From: an uncultured Hyphomonadaceae bacterium
GTDB taxonomy: Bacteria; Pseudomonadota; Alphaproteobacteria; Caulobacterales; Hyphomonadaceae
Length of the DNA: 64,000 nt
NCBI GenBank assembly: GCA_913057945.1
Contig: CAJXOF010000003.1
Coordinates: 248,001 to 312,000, forward strand
Reading direction: 5' to 3'
A program made the translations under genes and the position numbers. Of the stretch, positions 28,054 through 36,412 are shown piece by piece; the first letter of the stretch is position 1, and every line of letters begins with the position of its first letter. The notes under the pieces are model-generated. The model was not told where the DNA came from, made no database searches, and was given only the letters and a program-made list of their open reading frames with translations.

Positions 28054-28305
28054 TTGAAGAAAGCCGCATCGCTTGTTCTCCGATTAGGTATCATCGCTGC
28101 AGTCGCTGGCTTTGCTGTGTGGGTGCTGGGATGGATGGAGCGGGACAGTTGCGCAAAGGGCGGCGGATTATGGCTGAAAGCTTCCGAGGAATGTGTTTGC
28201 ACCTATTTCCTGCGGGGTGAGTATGCCGATACCCCAACACCTGAACAGATAGCGCACCGAAGCGAATGTGACCTCAAACCCGAAGCATCTGACTGGATTG
28301 AATGA
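28054..28305 (+). CDS. Small single-pass membrane protein (TTG start)
   Basis: An 83-residue frame starting with TTG at 28054, 4 bp after the mmsA stop. It has one membrane helix (SLVLRLGIIAAVAGFAVWVLGW) followed by a hydrophilic tail with four Cys (DSCAKGGG, ECVCTYF, SECDLK). Its stop overlaps the ATGATG of the next gene, which indicates coupled translation and supports it as real. I do not recognise a family. The Cys-rich tail would face the periplasm if the N-terminus stays inside, as its charges suggest. Confidence 0.6.
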   Translation: MKKAASLVLRLGIIAAVAGFAVWVLGWMERDSCAKGGGLWLKASEECVCTYFLRGEYADTPTPEQIAHRSECDLKPEASDWIE

Positions 28306-29081
28306 TGAGCACTTACGATACGATCACTTTTGAACACTCTGACCGCGTTGCGCTGGTCACGATCAACCGGCCCGACAGCCTCAATGCACTGAACCAGGAA
28401 GTCATGGCAGAAGTCGCCGATGTGTTTGCGCGCATCGACCGCGACAAGGACATTGCCGTCACCGTGCTGACCGGCGAGGGCCGCGCTTTCGCCGCTGGCG
28501 CCGATATCAAGGAGATGCAGCCGCAGAGCTTCTCCGACATGTATGTCGAGGATTTCTTCGGCCTGTGGGACCGGTTCGCGGCCTGCCGCAAGCCGGTGAT
28601 CGCGGCAGTGAACGGCTTTGCCCTTGGCGGCGGCTGCGAACTGGCCATGATGTGCGACATGATCATCGCGTCTGAAAAGGCGAAGTTCGGCCAGCCGGAA
28701 ATCAAGCTGGGCGTGACGCCGGGCATGGGTGGCTCGATCCGCCTGACCAAGGCGGTCGGCAAGGCGAAGGCCATGGACATGGTGTTGACCGGCCGCATGA
28801 TCGACGCCGCCGAGGCCGACCGGATCGGGCTCGTCTCCCGCGTTGTCGCGCATGACACGCTGATGGACACCGCGATGGCGGCGGCGAAGGAAATCGCTGG
28901 CTATTCCATCCCGTCCATCATGGCGGCGAAGGAAATGGTTGGCCGCGCGCTGGAAGTTTCCACCACAGAAGGCGTGAAGTTCGAACGCCGCCTGTTCCAG
29001 GGCCTGTTTGGAACGGCAGACCAGAAGGAAGGCATGGCCGCCTTCACCGAGAAGCGCGCGCCGGACTTCAAAGACAAATAG
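28305..29081 (+). CDS. Enoyl-CoA hydratase (crotonase)
   Basis: A 258-residue crotonase with both catalytic glutamates in place: ALGGGCELAMMCDMII and FGQPEIKLGVTPGMGG, plus AGADIKEM for the oxyanion hole. It likely hydrates methacrylyl-CoA in valine degradation or short enoyl-CoAs in general. Two tandem ATGs occur at 28302 and 28305, overlapping the stop of the small membrane protein gene. It lies between mmsA and mmsB. Confidence 0.93.
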   Translation: MSTYDTITFEHSDRVALVTINRPDSLNALNQEVMAEVADVFARIDRDKDIAVTVLTGEGRAFAAGADIKEMQPQSFSDMYVEDFFGLWDRFAACRKPVIAAVNGFALGGGCELAMMCDMIIASEKAKFGQPEIKLGVTPGMGGSIRLTKAVGKAKAMDMVLTGRMIDAAEADRIGLVSRVVAHDTLMDTAMAAAKEIAGYSIPSIMAAKEMVGRALEVSTTEGVKFERRLFQGLFGTADQKEGMAAFTEKRAPDFKDK

Positions 29082-29140
29082 GCTCGCACCGGAGTGCATA
29101 AACACCGCGCCGCAAGAGCGCGGGGACAAGGGAGTATCGC

Positions 29141-30034
29141 ATGACAAAGATCGCATTTATCGGGCTCGGAAACATGGGCTCGGGCATGTGTGCCAATCTC
29201 TGCAAGGCGGGCCATGAGGTCCGCGCCTTCGACCTCAATGCCGAGGCGATGAAGGCGGCCGAAGGCCACGGGGCGAGTGCTGCGGCCACGGTCGCGGATG
29301 CGGTGAAGGATGTTGAGATCGTGGTCACCATGCTGCCGGCCGGCAAGCATGTCCTGGCGGTCTATTTCGGCGATGATGGCGTCGCGGCCCATGCGGCCAG
29401 GGGCACGCTCTTCCTCGATTGTTCGACCATCGCGGTGGAGGATGCCCGCGAAGCGGCGTCCAAGGCCGACGCGGCGGGCTTCCTGATGGCGGATGCGCCC
29501 GTGTCCGGTGGCACGGCGGCAGCAGATGCCGGCACGCTGACCTTCATGGTGGGCGGCCCGGAGGAAGCCTATGCCCAGGCCAAGCCGATCCTCGACGCGA
29601 TGGGCAAGAACATCTTCCATGCCGGCGGCAGCGGGAACGGGCAGGCGGCAAAGATCGCCAACAACATGCTGCTCGGCATTTCCATGATCGGCACATGCGA
29701 AGCGTTCAATCTCGCGGAAAAGCTGGGCCTCGATGCGCAGACATTCTTCGACATTTCCTCTACAGCCTCTGGCCAGTGCTGGAGCATGACCAGTTATTGC
29801 CCGGCGCCGGGGCCTGTGCCTGCGGCCCCGTCGAACCGGGACTACCAACCCGGTTTTGCGGTCGCGATGATGTTAAAAGATCTTCATCTGGCCGCGGCTG
29901 CCGCAAAGGCAGCAGGGGCAGAGGTCACGCTCGGGGAGATGGCGGAAAAAATCTATCAGGATCTGGATACTAGGGGTCATGGCGGCCTCGATTTTTCCGG
30001 CGTGATGAAGGATTTGAAGCGTCAGCTTGATTAG
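29141..30034 (+). CDS. mmsB: 3-hydroxyisobutyrate dehydrogenase
   Basis: A 297-residue beta-hydroxyacid dehydrogenase. It shows the NAD(P) motif IAFIGLGNMGSGM, the substrate motif FLMADAPVSGGTAAADAGTL and the catalytic Lys in NGQAAKIANNMLLG. The tail AVAMMLKDLHLAAAAA is typical of MmsB. It oxidises 3-hydroxyisobutyrate to methylmalonate semialdehyde, the substrate of MmsA. GGGAG precedes the ATG. The 3-hydroxyisobutyryl-CoA hydrolase of the pathway is not in the window. Confidence 0.95.
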   Translation: MTKIAFIGLGNMGSGMCANLCKAGHEVRAFDLNAEAMKAAEGHGASAAATVADAVKDVEIVVTMLPAGKHVLAVYFGDDGVAAHAARGTLFLDCSTIAVEDAREAASKADAAGFLMADAPVSGGTAAADAGTLTFMVGGPEEAYAQAKPILDAMGKNIFHAGGSGNGQAAKIANNMLLGISMIGTCEAFNLAEKLGLDAQTFFDISSTASGQCWSMTSYCPAPGPVPAAPSNRDYQPGFAVAMMLKDLHLAAAAAKAAGAEVTLGEMAEKIYQDLDTRGHGGLDFSGVMKDLKRQLD

Positions 30035-30124
30035 GATCAAGCGACCCTCGACAGACTGACAGGGCCGCCCAGCATCCGCCCAATCCGCGATCATGCGGAC
30101 CAGATTGCAACCATTCGCAGGCTC

Positions 30125-30162
30125 ACACATTCGTTCGTATCGGAATGTGTTGCGCTGCAACA
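30125..30162. promoter_or_regulatory. Overlapping palindromes upstream of opgG
   Basis: ACACATTC (30125-30132) pairs with GAATGTGT (30143-30150) across 10 nt. The last three bases overlap the perfect 6-3-6 palindrome TGTTGCGCTGCAACA (30148-30162). They lie 48-85 bp upstream of the opgG start and are probably regulatory. Confidence 0.5.
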
Positions 30163-30209
30163 TCCATGTTGGGGATCATGGATCGAGCTGGCAGGCGAAG
30201 AGGTGAATT

Positions 30210-31904
30210 TTGGACAGGCATGCTTTCTGTCGGGTGGAATCCTTTCTCGCCCTCACGCTGGTGATGGTGCTTGGGGCCTGTTCCCCGTCTGAGGACACCG
30301 CTTCATCCTCCCGTGTCGATCCAGCCCCTGCGACGGCGGCTGAGGAGACGACGTCCGGTGAGCCCGGAGTTATTGCGCCTGAGCCTGCCCCTTCCTCCAT
30401 CTACAATCTCGAGCGTGTCCAGCCTGAGCCTGAGACGGTCCTTGTGCCGCCCTCGGCTGAAGACACAGGGGTTGACCCAGCAGGGTTCGGGCTGCCCGAT
30501 GTGCGGGAGCGCGCCCGTCGACTGGCCGCAGCGCCGTATGAGCCGTCCCCCGCGCTTCCGGAAGATGCCAGGGGCCTGAATTATGACCAGTATCGGCGTA
30601 TCCTGCCCGCAGTTGATGACATGGGCTGGCCGCAGGATGCCGGGCCCGTGCGAGCCCTGTTCGATCCCCGCGGCTATTTGTTCGATCATGAGGTAAGGAT
30701 AAACCTCGTCGACGGCGATACGGTCACGCCGCGCGCCTATTCTGCCGCCGCTTTCGATTTCAAGGAATTGCCACTCTCGGACAAGACGAAGGAGACGCTC
30801 GGTTTTGCCGGGCTGCGCCTGCTGGCACCCATCAACCAGGCCGGCAAGTTCGATGAGGTCCTCAGCTTCAAGGGCGCGAGCTTCTTTCGCGCGCTGGGCG
30901 CGGGCAATGTCTATGGCGCCTCGGCGCGGGGGCTGGGGATTGGCACCGCCTCGGCCGATGGCGAGGAATTCCCCGCCTTTCGCGAATTCTGGATCGTCCG
31001 GCCCCGCTCCCCGTCGCGGGCGGTCACCATCTATGCGCTGATGGACAGTGCAAGCGTCACAGGGTCTTTTGCGTTCAACATATCGCCTGGACCAAGAACC
31101 CAGATTGAAGTCGAAGCGACCTTCTATCCGAGGAAGGATATTCAGGGCGTCGGGCTCTCGCCCCTGACGTCAATGTATTATTTCTCGCCGCATGACGTGA
31201 CCAAGCAGGGCGATGACTATCGCCCGGCGGTACATGATTCCGAGGGTCTCGCCATCCACATGGCCAATGGCGAATGGGTATGGCGTCCCCTCCAGAACCC
31301 GGCAGACCTGGAAGTGTCCGTGCTCACCGGCACGCAGCCGAAAGGCTTTGGCCTTGTGCAGCGCCACCGCCAGTTCGCCGATTATTCCGACGTCGAGGCC
31401 GGATACGATCAGAGGCCGGATGTCTGGGTCGAGCCGCATGGCGACTGGGGGCAGGGCCAGCTGATGCTCGTCGAAATCCCGACCGTCAACGAATACAACG
31501 ACAATATCGCCGTCTTCTGGCGCCCTCGGGAAGGATGGCGGGCCGGCGGAGCGAACACGATTTCCTATACGATGGGCTGGGGGCTGAAGCCTGGCGTGAT
31601 GCCGGAAGTCGTCGCCGTCTCGGAAACACGCGCGGGCCGAAAGCCGGGTGAAAAGACCCAGATGTTCGTGCTCGATTATGAGGGCGCGCCGGAGAAAGTC
31701 TTCGAGAATGCGGAATTGGAAATCACGACTTCAGCGGGGAAGATCGTGAATCCTGTGCTGCGTCGGCATCCTTCCGGCGACGCCTATCGCCTCAGTTTCG
31801 AGCTTCAGCCTGAAGGCGCGAGCATGGCGGAATTGCGGGCGGTGCTTGTGCGGGGCGGGCGTCCCTTGACCGAAACATGGCTGTATCGCTGGAGTGCCAA
31901 ATGA
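30210..31904 (+). CDS. opgG: Periplasmic glucan biosynthesis protein OpgG/MdoG
   Basis: A 564-residue protein with a lipoprotein signal (LTLVMVLGACSPS), a Pro/Glu/Thr-rich linker to about residue 90, and the OpgG domain. Motifs are LNYDQYRRI, GASFFRALG, YGASARGLGIGTA and GEEFPAFREFWI. OpgG works in the periplasm on the backbone or branching of osmoregulated glucans. The TTG start at 30210 is set by AGAGGTG six bases upstream; no ATG is suitable. Lipid anchoring and the long linker are less usual than the soluble E. coli form. Its stop overlaps opgH by ATGA. Confidence 0.93.
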   Translation: MDRHAFCRVESFLALTLVMVLGACSPSEDTASSSRVDPAPATAAEETTSGEPGVIAPEPAPSSIYNLERVQPEPETVLVPPSAEDTGVDPAGFGLPDVRERARRLAAAPYEPSPALPEDARGLNYDQYRRILPAVDDMGWPQDAGPVRALFDPRGYLFDHEVRINLVDGDTVTPRAYSAAAFDFKELPLSDKTKETLGFAGLRLLAPINQAGKFDEVLSFKGASFFRALGAGNVYGASARGLGIGTASADGEEFPAFREFWIVRPRSPSRAVTIYALMDSASVTGSFAFNISPGPRTQIEVEATFYPRKDIQGVGLSPLTSMYYFSPHDVTKQGDDYRPAVHDSEGLAIHMANGEWVWRPLQNPADLEVSVLTGTQPKGFGLVQRHRQFADYSDVEAGYDQRPDVWVEPHGDWGQGQLMLVEIPTVNEYNDNIAVFWRPREGWRAGGANTISYTMGWGLKPGVMPEVVAVSETRAGRKPGEKTQMFVLDYEGAPEKVFENAELEITTSAGKIVNPVLRRHPSGDAYRLSFELQPEGASMAELRAVLVRGGRPLTETWLYRWSAK

Positions 31905-34093
31905 CAGACCTTCGCCCCCGCCCGACAGAATTTCCGCTGACCATGCCGAACCAGCCTTTCCAGTCGAGGATCACGCGTGCTCGCGCGGCGAGGACATCCC
32001 ATCTCTGGCGCAAGCTGTTCATGCTGGGGGTGTCGGTCTTGCTGACCGTCTGGACGACGCGTGAAATGTACGAAGTTCTCGCGGTGTCGGAAATGACACT
32101 ACTCGAATGGGTTCTGCTCGTCGTCTTTGCGATCAATATCAGCTGGATTTGCTTTGCCTTCGTCAATGCGACAGTCGGGTTCCTGTCGACGGTAATGCGA
32201 CGCCCGCGCAAGACATCCGAGGATCCTGTGTGCGTCCGCAATGTCCGTACGGTCCTCACCTTTCCGATTTACAATGAAGCGGTCGAGCATGTCTTTGCGA
32301 CGGTGTCAGCGACGGCAAAGATGCTGGAGGATGCGCCGGGTATCTATGAATGTTTCATCCTGAGTGACACGACAGACCCGGAAATCGCGCTCGCGGAAGA
32401 GGCGGCGTATACGGAGCTGTTGAAGGCGGTCGGACATAATGTTCTGGTCCGCTATCGCCGCCGGACGATCAATCATCATCGCAAGTCCGGCAATATCCGC
32501 GACTTCGTCATGCGCTGGGGCGGGCGGTACGACCACATGATCGTGTTCGATGCCGACAGCTATATGGAGCGCGACACGATCGTGCATCTCGTTCAGGAGA
32601 TGGAGCGTGCGCCGCATACCGCCCTGATCCAGACCATTCCGCAACTCGTCGGCGGGCGCACCCTGCTGGCGCGCTGCCAGCAATTCGCCTCGGTGCTCTA
32701 CGGCCCTATCCTCGGCGGCGGCATGGCGTGGTGGGCCCAGAATGAAGGCAATTTCTGGGGTCATAATGCCATCATACGGATTTCCGCCCTCGCTGAGGCG
32801 GCTGGCCTGCCGGAAATGCCGGGCAAGGCCCCGTTTGGCGGATCGATCCTGAGCCATGATTTCGTCGAGGCGGCCTTCCTGCGGCGCGCGGGCTGGAACG
32901 TCGAAATCCGCCCTGAGATTGGTGGGTCCTATGAGCAGGGTCCGCCGACCATCATCGAACTGGTCAAGCGTGACCGTCGCTGGTGCCAGGGCAACATGCA
33001 GCATATGGCTGTCCTGCTGAAGACCGGCGGGCTGAGCTGGACCAATCGCTTCCATCTCATCACGGGCATCTTCTCCTATCTGGCCTCGCCGCTCTGGCTC
33101 ATTTTCATCACGCTCGGCATGCTGCTGTCGCTGCAGAACAGTTTCATGTTGCCCAGCTATTTCGGTGATGAGGCGTCACTGTTTCCGACCTGGCCCGTGA
33201 TCGACTCCGAGCGCGCGCTGACGCTGTTCTTTGTCACGATGGGGCTCTTGTTCGCGCCGAAACTCTACGGTCTCATTTACGGCCTCGTCTCGCGCGAATG
33301 GCGCCAGAGTGTCGGTGTCGGCAAGACCATTCTGGGCGCGCTGTCGGAGACGCTGCTGTCCGTATTGATCGCACCAATCCTGATGGCGACGCAGACCGGC
33401 GCCGTCATCAATGTGTTCCGCGGTAAGGACAGTGGCTGGTCGCCTCAGGAACGCGCCCAAGGTGGTTACAGCTTCCTCGCCACCGTGCGCCACAATCTGC
33501 CGGCTACCTTGCTGGGCGCCGTACTGATGATGGCTGCCATCGCCATTTCGCCGATCTATGCAGCCTGGCTCGCGCCCGCCACCATTGGCATGTTGCTGGC
33601 GGGGCCGCTGTCTTATTGGACGTCCAAGGAGTCGGCAGGACAGGCCGCGCGCCGGGCGGGCTTGCTGGTCAGTCCGGTCGAGGTTCGCTTGCCGGATAGC
33701 GTCAGTCAGGCATGGGCCGACGTGCCTGCGTTCGCCTCACTTCCGAAAACCGACATCATCTCCTTGCTGCGCGACCGCGCCCAGCAACGCACACGCCGGC
33801 ATCTGATCGATCCCTATTGGCCCCTGCAGCGACATGAAGTGCACACGCCCTTGGCGCTCGCACGGGCACGGGCAGCGCGTGTGCTGACTCTTGATGACTA
33901 TCTTTCGGCGGTATCCAGAGCCGAACTCATGGCCATTCTTAATTCCTCGCAGGACATGGAAAGCATCAGCTTCAGGTTCTCCGTGGCCGGACGGGTCGCG
34001 AGCGACGTGTCCGCCTATGAGCGCCTCCTGACAGACTGGCGCGCGAGCGGGCGCACGATAACGCCGAGCGGCGGTCAGCGTAGCGGAACCTAG
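31901..34093 (+). CDS. opgH: Glucans biosynthesis glucosyltransferase H
   Basis: A 730-residue inner-membrane GT2-type enzyme. Two N-terminal helices precede the catalytic loop, which has TVLTFPIYNE, VFDADSYMERD and the acceptor motif RDRRWCQGNMQHM. About six C-terminal helices follow. It polymerises the beta-glucan backbone from UDP-glucose and passes it to the periplasm. It overlaps opgG by ATGA and so is translationally coupled. The C-terminal region of about 110 residues is cytoplasmic. Confidence 0.95.
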   Translation: MTDLRPRPTEFPLTMPNQPFQSRITRARAARTSHLWRKLFMLGVSVLLTVWTTREMYEVLAVSEMTLLEWVLLVVFAINISWICFAFVNATVGFLSTVMRRPRKTSEDPVCVRNVRTVLTFPIYNEAVEHVFATVSATAKMLEDAPGIYECFILSDTTDPEIALAEEAAYTELLKAVGHNVLVRYRRRTINHHRKSGNIRDFVMRWGGRYDHMIVFDADSYMERDTIVHLVQEMERAPHTALIQTIPQLVGGRTLLARCQQFASVLYGPILGGGMAWWAQNEGNFWGHNAIIRISALAEAAGLPEMPGKAPFGGSILSHDFVEAAFLRRAGWNVEIRPEIGGSYEQGPPTIIELVKRDRRWCQGNMQHMAVLLKTGGLSWTNRFHLITGIFSYLASPLWLIFITLGMLLSLQNSFMLPSYFGDEASLFPTWPVIDSERALTLFFVTMGLLFAPKLYGLIYGLVSREWRQSVGVGKTILGALSETLLSVLIAPILMATQTGAVINVFRGKDSGWSPQERAQGGYSFLATVRHNLPATLLGAVLMMAAIAISPIYAAWLAPATIGMLLAGPLSYWTSKESAGQAARRAGLLVSPVEVRLPDSVSQAWADVPAFASLPKTDIISLLRDRAQQRTRRHLIDPYWPLQRHEVHTPLALARARAARVLTLDDYLSAVSRAELMAILNSSQDMESISFRFSVAGRVASDVSAYERLLTDWRASGRTITPSGGQRSGT

Positions 34094-34103
34094 GCGCCGC
34101 GTC

Positions 34104-35012
34104 TCAGCTTGCAGACTGGGACAGCTTGGTCAGGAATTTGCCAATGGCGTGCAACGAAACCGGCTCGTCGAGGAAGGGCGTATGCCCCCGCCCCGGAACC
34201 GTCAGCAACTGGCTGGTCTTGTGCCGCCTGAGCATACGTTTCGCCGTTTTGTCGGTGAGGATATCGGACGTCTCCCCGCGAATGATGAGGAGGGGGATGG
34301 TTTTCAGGGCTGAGTACACCCGCCACATGGCGAAATTGACCCGCCATCCGGGCGAGGTGCTGCCCATGCCCTGCACGATCACCGGATCATAGTCGAACCC
34401 GATCTTGCCATCCTCTCGCTCGACGCAGGTGCGCCGGGCGAATTCCATCCATGCCTCCTCGCCATAGTCCGGATAGACACCTGCCTGTGTCCGTCCAATC
34501 GCCGCTGCGGCGTCCCCCCAGCTGTCGAATGTCTCATTGCCGCCAGCATAGCCAGCGATGCGTTTCAGGCCCGCCGGATTCACTTCCGGCCCGACATCAT
34601 TGATGATGATGCCCCTGATCTTGTCCGGGAAGGCCCTGGCCATCAGCATGGCCATCAGTCCGCCCATCGACGTGCCGACCAGGATCAGCTCGTCCAGCTT
34701 CAGGTGCGCGATCAGCGCGGCCATGTCCTGTACATAGACCGGCGGGGCATAGGATTCGCCACTCGGATCACGATCAGATTTTCCGCGCCCGCGTACATCG
34801 ACGGACACGAACCGCATGTCCATGCCGAGCCCTTCGATCATGGGCTCGAAATCCTTGTGGTTCCGCGTCAGCCCATGCATGCACAGCACCGTCACCTTGC
34901 TGTCCTGCGGGCCATAGTCGGCGGCATACAGGCTGAGCCCGTCATGTGAGGTCCAGACTATGTCACGCTTGGTCGCGAGCACAGCAGGGGACAGGGAGGT
35001 CGCCTCGGTCAT
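34104..35012 (-). CDS. Alpha/beta hydrolase
   Basis: A 302-residue alpha/beta-fold hydrolase. The oxyanion motif is CMHGLTRNHKDF, the nucleophile elbow GTSMGG, an acid lies after LLIIRGETSDIL, and the catalytic His is in GRGHTPFLDEP. The substrate is unknown; an ester or lactone is likely. Its start overlaps the stop of the MFS transporter gene by 4 bp. It is the last gene of the receptor-transporter-hydrolase operon, suggesting it acts on the imported compound. Confidence 0.9.
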   Translation of the reverse strand: MTEATSLSPAVLATKRDIVWTSHDGLSLYAADYGPQDSKVTVLCMHGLTRNHKDFEPMIEGLGMDMRFVSVDVRGRGKSDRDPSGESYAPPVYVQDMAALIAHLKLDELILVGTSMGGLMAMLMARAFPDKIRGIIINDVGPEVNPAGLKRIAGYAGGNETFDSWGDAAAAIGRTQAGVYPDYGEEAWMEFARRTCVEREDGKIGFDYDPVIVQGMGSTSPGWRVNFAMWRVYSALKTIPLLIIRGETSDILTDKTAKRMLRRHKTSQLLTVPGRGHTPFLDEPVSLHAIGKFLTKLSQSAS

Positions 35013-36307
35013 ACCACCTCCGCCGCGCGCTTGGCATCGCGGGCATAGGTCAGGCCGGCCATTCCGAGAAACACCACACTTAACGCATTGAAGCCCAGCA
35101 TGATTTCCAGCGCCGATTTGAGCGGCGCCTCATTGCCCTGTGCTGCGAAGTATTCGCTGAGATAGCCGACAATGCTGGGACCGCCCCCAATGCCGATGAG
35201 TGTGAGGCAGAACAGCATGAACGCCGAAGCGAAGGCCCGCATCCGCAGGCCGACAAGTTCCTGCGATGCCGTATAGGCGATGCTGGCATAGATCAGTCCG
35301 ATGAAGGCAGGCACCACATTCCAGGCATAGGCCATGTTCAGCGTGTCGGCCTGCAGGAACATCCAGGCAAAGGGCAGGGCAATCGCGGCGCAGACGGCGA
35401 TCATCCAGGGACGCCAGGCGAGGTTGCGCGCAGACAGCCGGTCACAGACCCGCCCGAGCAAAATGGCGCCGGCGCTGCCGATGCCGCCAATAAGCAGGCC
35501 AAGGGGGATGGCAATATCGCTCGGCCCGACATTGTAGGTGCGTTGCAGATGGCTGGGCGTCCAGGCCAGAAAGGCATTGGCGGAGATACAGATCAGGCAG
35601 CAGCCGGCCAGTAACCACAGGAAGGAGGTTTGCCCCCCGATGAAGCGCAGAGTTTCGCCGAAGCTCGAGGCCTGCCCGTCATCACTGCGTTGTTCGATGG
35701 CGCCGCGTTTCGGCTCACGAATGGTCAGCCTGACAATTCCCGCCAGGATGAGGCCGGGAATGCCGGCCACGAAGAAGGCAGCGCGCCAGCCGAAATATTT
35801 GTAGACATATCCGCCGATCACGAAGCCTGCGAGCACCCCAAGGCCAATGCCGGCGGTGTAGATGCCCAGCGCGAATGCGCGCTCCTTGGGGGCGTAGAGA
35901 TCGGAGATGATCGAGGTCGCCGGCGGCGTGCCGCCTGCCTCCCCGACGCCCACGCCCATGCGGGCGATGAGCAATTGCCAATAGTTCAGGGCAAAGCCCG
36001 ACAGGGCCGTCATGCCCGACCAGAGCGTGAGGGAAATGGCGAGGATATTGCGCCGGTTGCCCCGGTCGGCCCACATGGCAATCGGTATGCCGAAGGTGGC
36101 GTAGAAGGCGGCAAAGACAAAGCCGGTCAACAGACCGATCTGCCCATCGGAAATGTTCAACTCGGCCTTGATCGGTTCAATCAGGATCAGGAGGATCTGC
36201 CGGTCGATATGGTTGAACGTGTAGACCAGGGTCAGCAGGCCCAGCACATAGGCGCGGGAAGAGTTCTGCGAGGTCGGGGAGGGCGGAGCCGCCGTAATTT
36301 GGGTCAT
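35009..36307 (-). CDS. MFS transporter
   Basis: A 432-residue permease with 12 predicted helices and the MFS loop motif region FGIPIAMWADRGNRRN between helices 2 and 3. The overall pattern (YTFNHIDRQILLILIEPIKAEL at the N-terminus) resembles the spinster-like and aromatic/hexuronate permeases. It probably moves the compound brought in by the upstream TonB receptor across the inner membrane. Its stop overlaps the hydrolase start. Confidence 0.9.
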   Translation of the reverse strand: MTQITAAPPSPTSQNSSRAYVLGLLTLVYTFNHIDRQILLILIEPIKAELNISDGQIGLLTGFVFAAFYATFGIPIAMWADRGNRRNILAISLTLWSGMTALSGFALNYWQLLIARMGVGVGEAGGTPPATSIISDLYAPKERAFALGIYTAGIGLGVLAGFVIGGYVYKYFGWRAAFFVAGIPGLILAGIVRLTIREPKRGAIEQRSDDGQASSFGETLRFIGGQTSFLWLLAGCCLICISANAFLAWTPSHLQRTYNVGPSDIAIPLGLLIGGIGSAGAILLGRVCDRLSARNLAWRPWMIAVCAAIALPFAWMFLQADTLNMAYAWNVVPAFIGLIYASIAYTASQELVGLRMRAFASAFMLFCLTLIGIGGGPSIVGYLSEYFAAQGNEAPLKSALEIMLGFNALSVVFLGMAGLTYARDAKRAAEVV

Positions 36308-36365
36308 GGCTGTCCTTCAAGGGGCGCCGAGGGGGCTCCCAGGGTCTGCGAGGTCAAGGAAGGGA

Positions 36366-36403
36366 CGGGCCGGCGAACCACGGAGGTCAGATTCGCCGGC
36401 CCG
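36366..36403. terminator. Strong intercistronic hairpin after the TonB receptor gene
   Basis: CGGGCCGGCGAA (36366-36377) and its exact complement (36392-36403) enclose a 14-nt loop, 10 bp beyond the receptor stop. There is no U-run. It may attenuate or stabilise the receptor mRNA, so that transporter and hydrolase are made at lower level. Confidence 0.65.
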
Positions 36404-36412
36404 CTCGGTTGA

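Noticed and set aside
26703..28202. A 499-codon minus-strand frame over mmsA
   Set aside because: It mirrors mmsA in the complementary frame and has no recognisable domain or ribosome site.
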